Positions 7,582 to 15,098 are shown, numbered from the stretch's first letter. The stretch is DNA of 21,220 nucleotides from Halorhodospira sp. (GCA_007127935.1 SKYL01000303.1:1-21220), one strand, 5' to 3'. The notes: generated from the sequence alone by a model not told the origin. Translations and numbers: made by a program.

Positions 7582-9927
7582 TTACCGCCCCCCGGTCAGT
7601 TGCGCAAAGACCGCGGGCAGCTTCTCGGGAAGCCGCTCCACACGGTCCACCACCGTGTAACCGTTGGCGCCGAAGATCCGCGAGACATAGACATCGGCTG
7701 CCCGGTCGAGGGTGAGACAATAACTGTTCACCCCCCGCGCGGCCAACTCCTCCACGGCTTTCTTGGTGTCGTGGCGCAGGTACTGCGGATCGCGCACGTC
7801 GACGTCGTGGGGCTCTCCGTCGGTGACCACCAGCAACAGCTTGCGGCTCTGGGGTTGCTGGTTCAGGTACGCCCCGGCGTGACGCATGGCCGCCCCCAGC
7901 CGGGTGGAGTACTTGCCCTCCATGCCGGCCAACCGGCTTTTGGCGTCGTCGGTCCACCCCTCGCCGAAATGCTTGAAGCGGAAGTACTGGACGTCGTGAC
8001 GCCCGTCGGAGGCGAAGCCGTGGACGGCGAAGGGGTCGCCGATGCCGTCTATGGCCCAACTCAGCAGCGCGGTGGCGTCGCGGGTCAGCTCGAGCACCGT
8101 CCGTTCGCTGCCATCGACCGGGTCGTTGGTGGAGTGGGAGAGATCCAGCAGCAGCAGGACCGCCAAGTCCCGGGTCTTACGGATATAGCGGGTGTTGACC
8201 CGCGGATCGGGGCTCATGCCCAGGCGCACATCGACCATGGCGCGCACCGCGGCGTCGATATCGAGTTCGTCCCCGTCCTCCTGGCGGCGCATGCGCACCA
8301 CGCCCTGGGGCTGAAGGGCGTCGATGAGGTAGCGCAGCCGGCTGGCGATCGGCCGGTGCTCGCGGAGCACGGCGTCCACCTCCGCCGCATCGCCGCGATG
8401 CGGGCGCTTCTCGATGACCGTGGCCCAGTTGGGACGGTGCAGTTGCACCTGGTAGTCCCACTCCGGGTAGTGGAACGGCGGGCTCACCGGCTCACGCCCC
8501 TCCAGCTGGTTGTAGCTGACCCCCTCGTCCTCGTACGGGAAGAGCTCCGACTCCAGCACCCAGATCTCCTGGGCGTCGTCGCCGGCCAGCTCGCAGTCGG
8601 TCTCGTTGATCATCTCCATCACGCTGACCGTCTTGCGCACTTGGCGGTGGCTGGCCGGAACGTACTCGGCGTCGTGCCACTCCTGCTCGTTGACGGCGAA
8701 GAGGTAGCGGTTGTCGTCCCGGTACGGCACGGCCACCGACTCCAGCACCCGCTGGCTCGGGATCGCCTGGCGGCGGGCCAGGCTGTTGTAGAACTCGATC
8801 CCCAGTTCCCAGGAGAGGGCCACGTCGTGGGGCCGGTCCTTGAACTGGGCGAAGAAGATCTCCTGAACACCGCGCACCCACGGGTCGGTGTCGCGGTACT
8901 CGGGGTCGAGCATGGCGTGGGCGGCCCGCTCCAGCAGGTCGACCACCGGTTCCCGGGAACGGCCCTCCTCCCACAACCGCTCGTGAAAGGAGCGCCACAA
9001 CTTGTGCAGCCCCGGAAACTCCCGCGCGGCCAGGTGCTCCACCCGGGCGTCCTCCACCAGGCCCATCACCGTCATCTGCGGCAGCTTGAGCATCTCCGGC
9101 GAGATCGGCTCCGTGGTGTAGACCAAGTGGGCGGCGGCGTGGGCGGCGGCGGCGCGGTAAAGCTCCTTGCCCGGCAGCCCATGGAAGTCGTCGTAGGCGT
9201 CGGGGAGGTGGATCACCCGCTGCTCGATGAACGGCTTGTACCCCTCCCGGGTCTCGAAGTCCCCGGAGGTGGGACGCATAAAGAAGTCCCGCCCCCAGAG
9301 GGCACGCAGATAGAAGTTCAACTTCCGCTGGTTGTCGACAAAGAGGGTGCCGCGCCGCTCCTGTTGGAGCATCGCCAAGCTGTCCGCCGTCTCCAGGCCG
9401 AAGTAGCCCTTCTGCTGCTCGAAGTCGCGGGCGTGGGCCTGGGCACCCCACAAAGCCCAACGCCGCAGCCCCCCCAGGGTCAGCTTGCCGAAGAGTTCGT
9501 CCAGGTGGGCCAGCATCGGACGCAGCCCCCGGGACGCCTTGGCCGAGAGTTGGTGAATCAACGACAGGTACTGCCGGACCAGGTCGGGGTCCCCCAGCCG
9601 GGCAGCGGCGGAGGGCAGGGTGGAGAAGAGCAGGGCGATGACCTGCCCACTGACCATGGACGAGAGCTTCATCGCCGCGGTGACGATCTCCGGCACCACG
9701 TCCTCGCCCACCTCCTTGGCCACCCCCGGCATCGCCTCCAGGTAGGTAACGACCAGATCGGTGCCGCGCCCCAGCTCGGAGAGGACGCGCGCCCCTTCCA
9801 TATAGTTCTGCAGCCCGCGTGGCGACATCACCCTGGACGCCTCGGCGAAGGTCGCCTCCAGGGTGTCCCGCACGTGCGGGTCCACCGCCTCCAGGGCCTC
9901 CCGATAGTCGTCGATCCTCACCGTCAT
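7582..9927 (-). CDS. cbbO: CbbO, VWA-domain RuBisCO activase adaptor
   Basis: A 781-residue protein that in other bacteria works with the AAA+ hexamer CbbQ to remodel RuBisCO and release inhibitory sugar phosphates; the VWA domain is thought to contact RuBisCO. A long helical N-terminal part (about residues 1-550) is typical of CbbO/NorD-like proteins. The C-terminal von Willebrand A domain has a complete MIDAS: DLSHS at 595-599, a threonine near 675 (YSTRLG) and an aspartate at about 703 (VVTDGEPHD). The ATG at 9927 has GGAGG eight bases upstream; a longer frame to 9951 has less support. It starts 31 bp after the cbbQ stop, clearly in the same transcript. Its place behind cbbLS-cbbQ distinguishes it from NorD of nitric oxide reductase operons. 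Confidence 0.93.
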   Translation of the reverse strand: MTVRIDDYREALEAVDPHVRDTLEATFAEASRVMSPRGLQNYMEGARVLSELGRGTDLVVTYLEAMPGVAKEVGEDVVPEIVTAAMKLSSMVSGQVIALLFSTLPSAAARLGDPDLVRQYLSLIHQLSAKASRGLRPMLAHLDELFGKLTLGGLRRWALWGAQAHARDFEQQKGYFGLETADSLAMLQQERRGTLFVDNQRKLNFYLRALWGRDFFMRPTSGDFETREGYKPFIEQRVIHLPDAYDDFHGLPGKELYRAAAAHAAAHLVYTTEPISPEMLKLPQMTVMGLVEDARVEHLAAREFPGLHKLWRSFHERLWEEGRSREPVVDLLERAAHAMLDPEYRDTDPWVRGVQEIFFAQFKDRPHDVALSWELGIEFYNSLARRQAIPSQRVLESVAVPYRDDNRYLFAVNEQEWHDAEYVPASHRQVRKTVSVMEMINETDCELAGDDAQEIWVLESELFPYEDEGVSYNQLEGREPVSPPFHYPEWDYQVQLHRPNWATVIEKRPHRGDAAEVDAVLREHRPIASRLRYLIDALQPQGVVRMRRQEDGDELDIDAAVRAMVDVRLGMSPDPRVNTRYIRKTRDLAVLLLLDLSHSTNDPVDGSERTVLELTRDATALLSWAIDGIGDPFAVHGFASDGRHDVQYFRFKHFGEGWTDDAKSRLAGMEGKYSTRLGAAMRHAGAYLNQQPQSRKLLLVVTDGEPHDVDVRDPQYLRHDTKKAVEELAARGVNSYCLTLDRAADVYVSRIFGANGYTVVDRVERLPEKLPAVFAQLTGGR

Positions 9928-9958
9928 AACGACCGCCTCCCCCGGACCCAACGTCTCG

Positions 9959-10765
9959 TTAAAAGTAAGTGGCCACCGCCTGATCCAACGTCTCCCGCAT
10001 ATCGGGATCGTCGGTGAGCGGCCGGACCAGGGTCATGGTGCATGCCGCCCGGGGCTCGATGCCCTTGGCGATCAGGCTGGCGGCGTAGACCAGAAGCCGG
10101 GTGGAGATACCTTCATCGAGGCCGTGGCCCTTGAGGTTGCGGGCGCGATGGGCAATCTGCACCAGCTTGCCGGCGATCTCGCTGTCGACACCGGTCTCGT
10201 GCGCGATGATCTCCGCCTCCACCTCGCTTTCCGGATAGTCGAAATCGAGGGCCCCGAACCGCTGCTTGGTGGACTGCTTCAAGTCCTTCATCAGCGACTG
10301 ATAACCGGGGTTGTACGAGATCACCAGGTGGAAGTCGTCGTGGGCGTGGACGACCTCACCCTTCTTCTCCAGCGGCAAGGACCGCCGGTGGTCGGTGAGC
10401 GGGTGGATGACCACGGTGGTGTCCTGGCGCGCCTCCACCACCTCGTCCAGGTAGCAGATGGCACCGATGCGGGCGGCAACGGTCAACGGCCCGTCCTGCC
10501 ACCGGGTGCCCTGGGCGTCCAGCAGGAAGCGGCCCACCAGGTCCCCCGCCGTCATATCCTCGTTGCACGCCACCGTCACCAACGGACGGCCCAGCTTCCA
10601 CGCCATGTACTCCACAAAACGGGACTTGCCGCAACCGGTGGGCCCCTTGAGCATCACCGGCATCCGCGCCTGGTACGCGGCCTCGTAGAGTGCCACCTCG
10701 TCGGCCACCGGGCGGTAGTACGGGGTCTCGGTCACCTTGTACTGCTCGACGTTGTGCTCGCTCAT
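9959..10765 (-). CDS. cbbQ: CbbQ, MoxR-type AAA+ RuBisCO activase
   Basis: A 268-residue MoxR-family AAA+ ATPase. With CbbO it uses ATP to reactivate inhibited RuBisCO. Visible motifs: Walker A GPTGCGKS at residues 41-48, Walker B ICYLDEV, a sensor-1-like ISYNPGYQS, and the segment MTAGDLVGRFLLD after strand 2. Length is normal for CbbQ/NorQ. The context of cbbLS upstream and cbbO downstream fixes the assignment to CbbQ rather than NorQ. The ATG at 10765 begins MSEHNVEQY, as in CbbQ relatives, and has AAGGA ten bases upstream; a longer frame to 10837 runs through the cbbS terminator and is not credible. The terminator at 10794-10827 means cbbQO is probably expressed below cbbLS by partial read-through. 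Confidence 0.95.
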   Translation of the reverse strand: MSEHNVEQYKVTETPYYRPVADEVALYEAAYQARMPVMLKGPTGCGKSRFVEYMAWKLGRPLVTVACNEDMTAGDLVGRFLLDAQGTRWQDGPLTVAARIGAICYLDEVVEARQDTTVVIHPLTDHRRSLPLEKKGEVVHAHDDFHLVISYNPGYQSLMKDLKQSTKQRFGALDFDYPESEVEAEIIAHETGVDSEIAGKLVQIAHRARNLKGHGLDEGISTRLLVYAASLIAKGIEPRAACTMTLVRPLTDDPDMRETLDQAVATYF

Positions 10766-10793
10766 TGCCAACGATTCCTTCACAACCTTCGAC

Positions 10794-10827
10794 AAAAAAA
10801 GCCTCCGGCCGGGGTCCGGCCGGAGGC
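10794..10827 (-). terminator. Intrinsic terminator behind cbbS
   Basis: Bases 10801-10812 and 10816-10827 form a perfect 12-bp GC-rich stem (GCCTCCGGCCGG arm) with a GGT loop. In the minus-strand direction a run of seven T follows (plus-strand A at 10794-10800). This is a textbook Rho-independent terminator 26 bp after the cbbS stop and just before cbbQ. Confidence 0.92.
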
Positions 10828-10853
10828 CCTCCAACATCGGGCAACCGGCCGGA

Positions 10854-11213
10854 TCAGACCTCGATCGGTCCCCGATAGATCACCATCGCCGTCCCCTGGC
10901 TCTGCTTGTAGTTGTCGTAGCCGACCAAGCGGACGTGGTGACCCGGATGCGCCTTATGGCACAGCTCCGCCTCCTTGAGGATGGTGTCCACGTCGGTCTC
11001 GCCGAACATCGGCAACTTCCACATGTACCAGTAGTGATCGAAGGAGTTCTCCGGCTCGGTGTGCTCCACCGCCGGGTTCCACCCCTGCTTGACGATGTAC
11101 TCCACCTGCTTGCGGATCTGCTCGTCGGTCATCTCCGGCAGGTAGGAGAAGGTCTCGAACCGGCGGCTGGCCGGATCGGAAAGCTTCGAGTTGTAGTCCT
11201 GCATTTCACTCAT
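10854..11213 (-). CDS. cbbS: RuBisCO small subunit, form IA
   Basis: A 119-residue small subunit of the L8S8 enzyme. It shows the family core FETFSYLPEMTDEQI, QVEYIVKQGWNPAVEHTEP, YWYMWKLPMFGETD and HHVRLVGYDNYKQSQG. A six-residue stretch (about SDPASR) before RFETFSYLP is longer than in carboxysomal small subunits as I remember them. This insertion marks the non-carboxysomal, cbbQ-linked form (IAq). The ATG at 11213 has AAGGAG eight bases upstream. It starts 12 bp after the cbbL stop and is followed by a strong terminator. No carboxysome shell genes are nearby. Confidence 0.97.
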   Translation of the reverse strand: MSEMQDYNSKLSDPASRRFETFSYLPEMTDEQIRKQVEYIVKQGWNPAVEHTEPENSFDHYWYMWKLPMFGETDVDTILKEAELCHKAHPGHHVRLVGYDNYKQSQGTAMVIYRGPIEV

Positions 11214-11225
11214 GTCGGGGTCTCC

Positions 11226-12647
11226 TTAACGGTGCGCCGTATCCAGCTTGTCCACGACGTCGAATTCGAACTTAATCTCCTTCCACGTATCCATGGCCGC
11301 CTTCAGCTCGGGGCTGTGCTTCGCCGCGGTGGTGAGGATCTCTTTGCCCTCCTTCTCCAACTCACGGCCCTCGTTGCGGGCCTGGACGCACGCCTCCAGG
11401 GCGACGCGGTTGGCGCAGGCGCCGGCGGCATTGCCCCACGGGTGACCCAGCGTGCCGCCGCCGAACTGGAAGACGGCGTCGTCACCGAAGATGGAGAGCA
11501 GCGCCGGCATGTGCCAGACGTGGATGCCGCCGGAGGCCACCGCAAAGGCGCCGGGCATGGCGCCGTAGTCCTGGTCGAAGAAGATGCCGCGGGAGCGGTC
11601 CTCTTCCACGTACGGCTTGCGCAGCAGGTCGATCCAGCCCAGCGTCGACTGGCGGTCGCCCTCCAGCTTGCCCACCACCGTGCCGGTGTGGAGCTGGTCG
11701 CCGCCCATCAGGCGCAGGATCTTGGTCAGCACCCGGAAGTGGATGCCGTGGCGGGGGTTGCGGTCCAGCACCGCGTGCATCGCACGGTGGATGTGGAGCA
11801 ACATGCCGTTGTCGCGGCACCAGTTGGAGAGACCCTGGTGGGCGCAGAAACCGGCAGTGATGTAGTCGTGCATGATGATCGGCGCGCCGATCTCCTTGGC
11901 GTACTCGGCACGCTTGTACATCTCTTCCGGCGTCGGCGCGGTGACATTCAAGTAGTGCCCCTTGCGCTCGCCGGTCTCGACCTCCGCCTTCTCGATCGCC
12001 TCCATGACGAAGTCGAAGCGATCCCGCCAGCGCAGGAACGGCTGCGAGTTGACGTTCTCATCGTCCTTGGTGAAGTCGAGGCCGCCGCGCAGGCACTCGT
12101 AGACGGCACGGCCGTAGTTCTTGGCGGAGAGGCCCAGCTTCGGCTTGATGGTGCAGCCGAGCAGCGGACGGCCGTACTTGTTCATCTTGTCGCGCTCGAC
12201 CTGGATGCCGTGGGGCGGTCCCGAGCAGGTCATCACGTAGTGGAGCGGGAAGCGGACGTCTTCCAGGCGCAGGGCGCGGACGGCCTTGAAGCCGAAGACG
12301 TTGCCCACCAGCGAGGTGAAGACGTTGACGATGGACCCCTCCTCGAAGAGGTCGATGGGGTAGGCGATGAAGGCGTAGAAGGTCTCGTCGTCGCCGGGCA
12401 CGTCCTCGATCCGGTAGGCGCGGCCCTTATAGTGATCGAGATCGGTGAGCAGATCGGTCCACACCGTCGTCCAGGTGCCGGTGGAACTCTCCGCCGCCAC
12501 CGCCGCCGCGGCCTCTTCGCGGGAGACGCCGGGCTGCGGGGTAATCTTGAAGCAGGCGAGCAGGTCGCTCTCTTTAATGGGATAATCGGGCTCCCAATAA
12601 GTCTCGCGATACTCCTTCACGCCGGCGCTGTATGTCTTGGTCGCCAT
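11226..12647 (-). CDS. cbbL: RuBisCO large subunit, form IA (non-carboxysomal type)
   Basis: A 473-residue catalytic subunit that carboxylates ribulose 1,5-bisphosphate. All key residues are present: K168 and K170 in TIKPKLGLS, the carbamylated K194 with D196 and E197 in GLDFTKDDE, H287 in HIHRAMH, H320, and loop-6 K327 in GTVVGKLEG. The C-terminal GGGTLGHPWGNAAGA resembles the non-carboxysomal IA branch rather than the GTHGHPWGSAAGA form I recall for carboxysomal enzymes; this subtype call is from memory. The ATG at 12647 has AGGAG six bases upstream. It is the first gene of the operon, with a good promoter at 12751-12778 and a leader of roughly 95-100 nt. Confidence 0.98.
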   Translation of the reverse strand: MATKTYSAGVKEYRETYWEPDYPIKESDLLACFKITPQPGVSREEAAAAVAAESSTGTWTTVWTDLLTDLDHYKGRAYRIEDVPGDDETFYAFIAYPIDLFEEGSIVNVFTSLVGNVFGFKAVRALRLEDVRFPLHYVMTCSGPPHGIQVERDKMNKYGRPLLGCTIKPKLGLSAKNYGRAVYECLRGGLDFTKDDENVNSQPFLRWRDRFDFVMEAIEKAEVETGERKGHYLNVTAPTPEEMYKRAEYAKEIGAPIIMHDYITAGFCAHQGLSNWCRDNGMLLHIHRAMHAVLDRNPRHGIHFRVLTKILRLMGGDQLHTGTVVGKLEGDRQSTLGWIDLLRKPYVEEDRSRGIFFDQDYGAMPGAFAVASGGIHVWHMPALLSIFGDDAVFQFGGGTLGHPWGNAAGACANRVALEACVQARNEGRELEKEGKEILTTAAKHSPELKAAMDTWKEIKFEFDVVDKLDTAHR

Positions 12648-12750
12648 GCTGGTCTCCTAAAAATAAGGTCCTGGATTCGTTCGAGAAGTCCTGCCCACCT
12701 GGCCACTGCCCGGGGGGCACCCCACCACCCCTGATCGGAGTTTGTTCACC

Positions 12751-12778
12751 ATCATAGCCAGGGGCCAACCAAAGTAAA
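12751..12778 (-). promoter_or_regulatory. Probable sigma-70-type promoter of cbbL
   Basis: On the minus strand TTTACT (-35, bases 12773-12778) and TATGAT (-10, bases 12751-12756) are 16 bp apart, matching consensus at 4/6 and 5/6 positions. Transcription would begin near 12744 and leave a leader of about 95-100 nt. The ATAAG-TATTAA motif begins 22 bp upstream of the -35, where a LysR-type activator would bind. Confidence 0.6.
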
Positions 12779-12800
12779 TTCAATGGATATGATCCCGCCC

Positions 12801-12823
12801 ATAAGTTTTTATTTATCTATTAA
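12801..12823 (-). promoter_or_regulatory. Candidate CbbR operator upstream of cbbL
   Basis: ATAAG at 12801-12805 and TATTAA at 12818-12823 (plus strand), 12 bases apart. Within it, TTA (12809-12811) and TAA (12821-12823) form a dyad of the kind LysR regulators use, and TATTTATCTATTA fits T-N11-A. Its centre lies roughly 60-70 bp upstream of the predicted start of cbbL transcription, the usual position for CbbR. The same end blocks occur upstream of tkt. Confidence 0.5.
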
Positions 12824-12932
12824 CGGCGCTGATAGACCACCGAGGCAAGGCTTGCCAAAACCATCGACAGGGCGGCCGGCAGGGCATTTGCTTTTTACAA
12901 AGCTTTCAGAAAGCGTGCTGTTATCACAACCA

Positions 12933-12945
12933 TAAGAATTCCTTA
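12933..12945. promoter_or_regulatory. T-N11-A dyad on the prk side of the control region
   Basis: TAAGAATTCCTTA has perfect TAAG/CTTA arms and fits the LysR T-N11-A rule. It is preceded by A, giving the ATAAG block seen in the cbbL and tkt sites. It overlaps a second inverted repeat, AAGAA-N8-TTCTT (12934-12951), and lies about 165 bp before the prk start. Function as a CbbR site is inference. Confidence 0.4.
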
Positions 12946-13108
12946 GTTCTTCTCATGGATTGCCGCTCCTAGTGTAGGCCGAACGTGCGCCTTTGCCGCC
13001 GCCGGTTCGACCACTCGCCCGGCAATCCACAGACCCGATCGTCCCCGGACCGCCCCGCTGCCGCGGCGGAGGGTGGAACGCGGACCGTTGAGCAAGGAGG
13101 ACAGCCCC

Positions 13109-13993
13109 ATGTCCAAGAAGCATCCGATCATCGCCGTCACCGGCTCGTCCGGCGCCGGCACGTCCACCGTCAAGGACGCCTTCGAGCACATCTTCCGCCG
13201 GGAAGAGATCCACCCGTGCGTGGTGGAGGGCGACAGCTTCCACCGCTACAACCGCGCCGAGATGAAAGAAGCGCTGAAGCGGGCCGTCGAAGAGAACTCC
13301 AACCTCAGCCACTTCGGCCCGGAGGGGAATCTCTTCGACGAGATCGAGGCCACCTTCGCCCGCTATGCCGAGACCGGCGTCTGCCGGCGCCGGCGCTACC
13401 TCCATAACGACGAGGAAGCGGAGCCCTACGGCCTCAAGCCGGGGGAGTTCACCGAGTGGGAGACGGTGCCGACCGGCACCGACCTTCTTTTCTATGAAGG
13501 TCTCCACGGCGGTGTGGTCGACGGCAATGTGGACGCCGCACGGCACGTGGACCTGCTGGTGGGCGTGGTCCCCATCGTCAACCTGGAGTGGATTCAGAAG
13601 ATCCATCGGGACGAGGCTGAGCGGGGCTACACCGCGGAGAAGACGGTGGACACCATCCTCCGCCGGATGCCCGACTACGTGAACTACATCACGCCGCAGT
13701 TCTCCCGCACCGATATCAACTTCCAGCGGGTACCGACGGTGGATACGTCCAACCCCTTCATCGCCCGCGACATCCCGACCCACGACGAGAGCTTCGTGGT
13801 GATCCGGTTCAACAAGCCGGAGCGGTTCAACATCGACTTCCAGTACCTGTTGGCGATGCTCAAGGACTCCTTCATGTCCCGGCCGAACACCATCGTCGTC
13901 CCGGGCGGCAAAATGGGGCTGGCCATGGAAGTCATCCTCACCCCGCTGATCCACGACATGGTGCACAACGCCCGCTCTCTGAATGGGAGGTGA
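13109..13993 (+). CDS. prk: Phosphoribulokinase
   Basis: A 294-residue kinase that makes ribulose 1,5-bisphosphate from ribulose 5-phosphate and ATP, the step unique to the CBB cycle with RuBisCO. It has the P-loop GSSGAGTST at residues 12-20, VEGDSFHRY with the expected catalytic aspartate at 41, RRRRYLHND, and FYEGLHGGVV. The length and sequence fit the bacterial class I (octameric) enzyme; the regulatory cysteine pair of plant enzymes is not at the P-loop. The ATG at 13109 has AAGGAGG eight bases upstream. It is transcribed divergently from cbbL across a 461-bp control region and is followed by a hairpin terminator. It is also called cbbP. Confidence 0.97.
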   Translation: MSKKHPIIAVTGSSGAGTSTVKDAFEHIFRREEIHPCVVEGDSFHRYNRAEMKEALKRAVEENSNLSHFGPEGNLFDEIEATFARYAETGVCRRRRYLHNDEEAEPYGLKPGEFTEWETVPTGTDLLFYEGLHGGVVDGNVDAARHVDLLVGVVPIVNLEWIQKIHRDEAERGYTAEKTVDTILRRMPDYVNYITPQFSRTDINFQRVPTVDTSNPFIARDIPTHDESFVVIRFNKPERFNIDFQYLLAMLKDSFMSRPNTIVVPGGKMGLAMEVILTPLIHDMVHNARSLNGR

Positions 13994-14008
13994 GTTCAAT
14001 CCGTTACA

Positions 14009-14036
14009 AAGCGAGGGGACGCCGGTCCCCTCGCTT
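14009..14036 (+). terminator. Hairpin terminator candidate behind prk
   Basis: AAGCGAGGGGAC (14009-14020) pairs perfectly with GTCCCCTCGCTT (14025-14036) around a GCCG loop, 15 bp after the prk stop. The T-run behind it is poor (TT then CGTC), so termination may be partial. Confidence 0.7.
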
Positions 14037-14115
14037 CGTCAACCTGCCCACTTGCGGCCATTCGAGCATCGGCATAGCCTAATCGTCCCAAAAGGAAACC
14101 GAATCGCCGCCGCTC

Positions 14116-14137
14116 GATCAATAAGCGTTGCCTGATC
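14116..14137. promoter_or_regulatory. Inverted repeat just upstream of cbbR
   Basis: GATCA (14116-14120) and TGATC (14133-14137) flank 12 bases that include ATAAG (14121-14125). It ends about 30 bp before the cbbR ATG. LysR regulators often repress their own gene from such a place, so this is a candidate autoregulatory site; no binding evidence exists in the sequence itself. Confidence 0.35.
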
Positions 14138-14168
14138 CCCGGGGCGCTGGCGGGAAGTGGAAGACGCC

Positions 14169-15098
14169 ATGAACATCACGTTACGCCAGTTGAAGGTCTT
14201 CGAATCGGTGGCCCGTCACTTGAGCTTTACCCGGGCCGCCGAGGAGTTGTACTTGACCCAACCCGCTGTTTCCATGCAGATCAAGCAGCTGGAGCAACAC
14301 GTGGGACTGCCGCTGTTCGAGCAGATCGGCAAGCGGATCTTCCTCACCGAGGCCGGAGAAGAAGTCCGGCGTTACGCCCAGCGCATCGCCACCGAACTGC
14401 GGGAGTTGGGAGATGGCATCGAAGCGCTGCGTGGCCTGAACCGGGGCCGGCTGCGGCTCACCGTGGCCAGCACCGCCAACTACTTTGCCACCCACCTGTT
14501 GGCCGCCTTCATTCGGCGGCAGCCCGGGATCACCTTCCAACTAGAAGTCACCAACCGGGAAGGGGTGCTCCGGCGCATCCAGGACAACGAGATCGACTTG
14601 GCCATCATGGGCCAACCCCCCGGCGGGCTGGACGTGGCCGCCGAGACCTTCATGCCCAACCCGCTGGTGGTCATCGCCGCCCCCGACCACCCGCTGATCG
14701 ACGAACCGGCGGTTCCGGCCGAACGCCTCCAAGACGAACTCTTCGTTCTGCGGGAAAAAGGCTCGGGGACCCGCAACGCCCTGGAGCGCTTCCTCGAGGA
14801 GCGCGGACTGAAGCTGCGCGGCGGGCTCGAGATGAGTTCCAACGAGGCCATCAAGCAGTCGGTGCAGGCCGGCCTCGGCTTGGGTATGGTTTCCATCCAT
14901 ACCGTGGCCCTGGAACTGGAGCTGGGCCGCCTTCGCCTGCTCAACGTGGACGGTTTCCCGTTGGAGCGGAACTGGTATTTGGTACACCGGACCGGCAAGC
15001 GGCTCTCGCCCGCCGCCGAGACCTTCCGTCAATTCATCCTTGAAGAGGCCAACGAACACTGGCCGACACCGGAGCCTGACTCATGCAACAGCCACTGA
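14169..15098 (+). CDS. cbbR: LysR-family regulator, probably CbbR
   Basis: A 309-residue LysR-type regulator. The N-terminal winged helix-turn-helix covers about residues 1-60 (LRQLKVFESVARHLSFTRAA, then LTQPAVSMQIKQLE and LFEQIGKRIFLTEAG). A periplasmic-binding-like effector domain follows, with VASTANYFATHLLAAFI, INDN-like contacts and NEAIKQSVQAGLGLGMVS. Both the sequence and the position between prk and rpe support CbbR, which senses CBB intermediates or NADPH and activates cbb operons. I chose the ATG at 14169, with GGAAG five bases upstream; a GTG at 14157 is an alternative. It is unusual in not being divergent from cbbL: prk holds that place. Its 3' end overlaps rpe by 16 bp. Confidence 0.9.
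   Translation: MNITLRQLKVFESVARHLSFTRAAEELYLTQPAVSMQIKQLEQHVGLPLFEQIGKRIFLTEAGEEVRRYAQRIATELRELGDGIEALRGLNRGRLRLTVASTANYFATHLLAAFIRRQPGITFQLEVTNREGVLRRIQDNEIDLAIMGQPPGGLDVAAETFMPNPLVVIAAPDHPLIDEPAVPAERLQDELFVLREKGSGTRNALERFLEERGLKLRGGLEMSSNEAIKQSVQAGLGLGMVSIHTVALELELGRLRLLNVDGFPLERNWYLVHRTGKRLSPAAETFRQFILEEANEHWPTPEPDSCNSH

Larger units (their letters stand above)
12648..13108. promoter_or_regulatory. Divergent control region between cbbL and prk
   Basis: A 461-bp gap without genes, containing AT-rich stretches in otherwise GC-rich DNA. It holds the cbbL promoter, a candidate CbbR site next to it (12801-12823), a perfect 13-bp odd palindrome GGCAAG-G-CTTGCC at 12844-12856, another GCTTTC-A-GAAAGC at 12902-12914, and a T-N11-A dyad at 12933-12945. 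For prk only a weak -10-like TAGTGT (12970-12975), 17 bp from TTCTTC (12947-12952), was found. This suits an activator-dependent promoter but is uncertain. Confidence 0.75.

Noticed and set aside
7600..10017. 805-codon plus-strand frame opposite cbbO
   Set aside because: Antisense shadow of cbbO; low-complexity composition and no recognisable domain.
7582..10765. norQ/norD of a nitric oxide reductase operon
   Set aside because: The pair lies directly behind cbbLS and no norCB genes are present; CbbQ/CbbO is the better reading.
10765..10837. N-terminal extension of CbbQ
   Set aside because: The extension would be encoded by the terminator stem and T-run behind cbbS; the ATG at 10765 has an SD and gives the family N-terminus.
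12943..13191. Small minus-strand frame in the prk leader
   Set aside because: It mostly overlaps prk antisense and has no SD or known motif.
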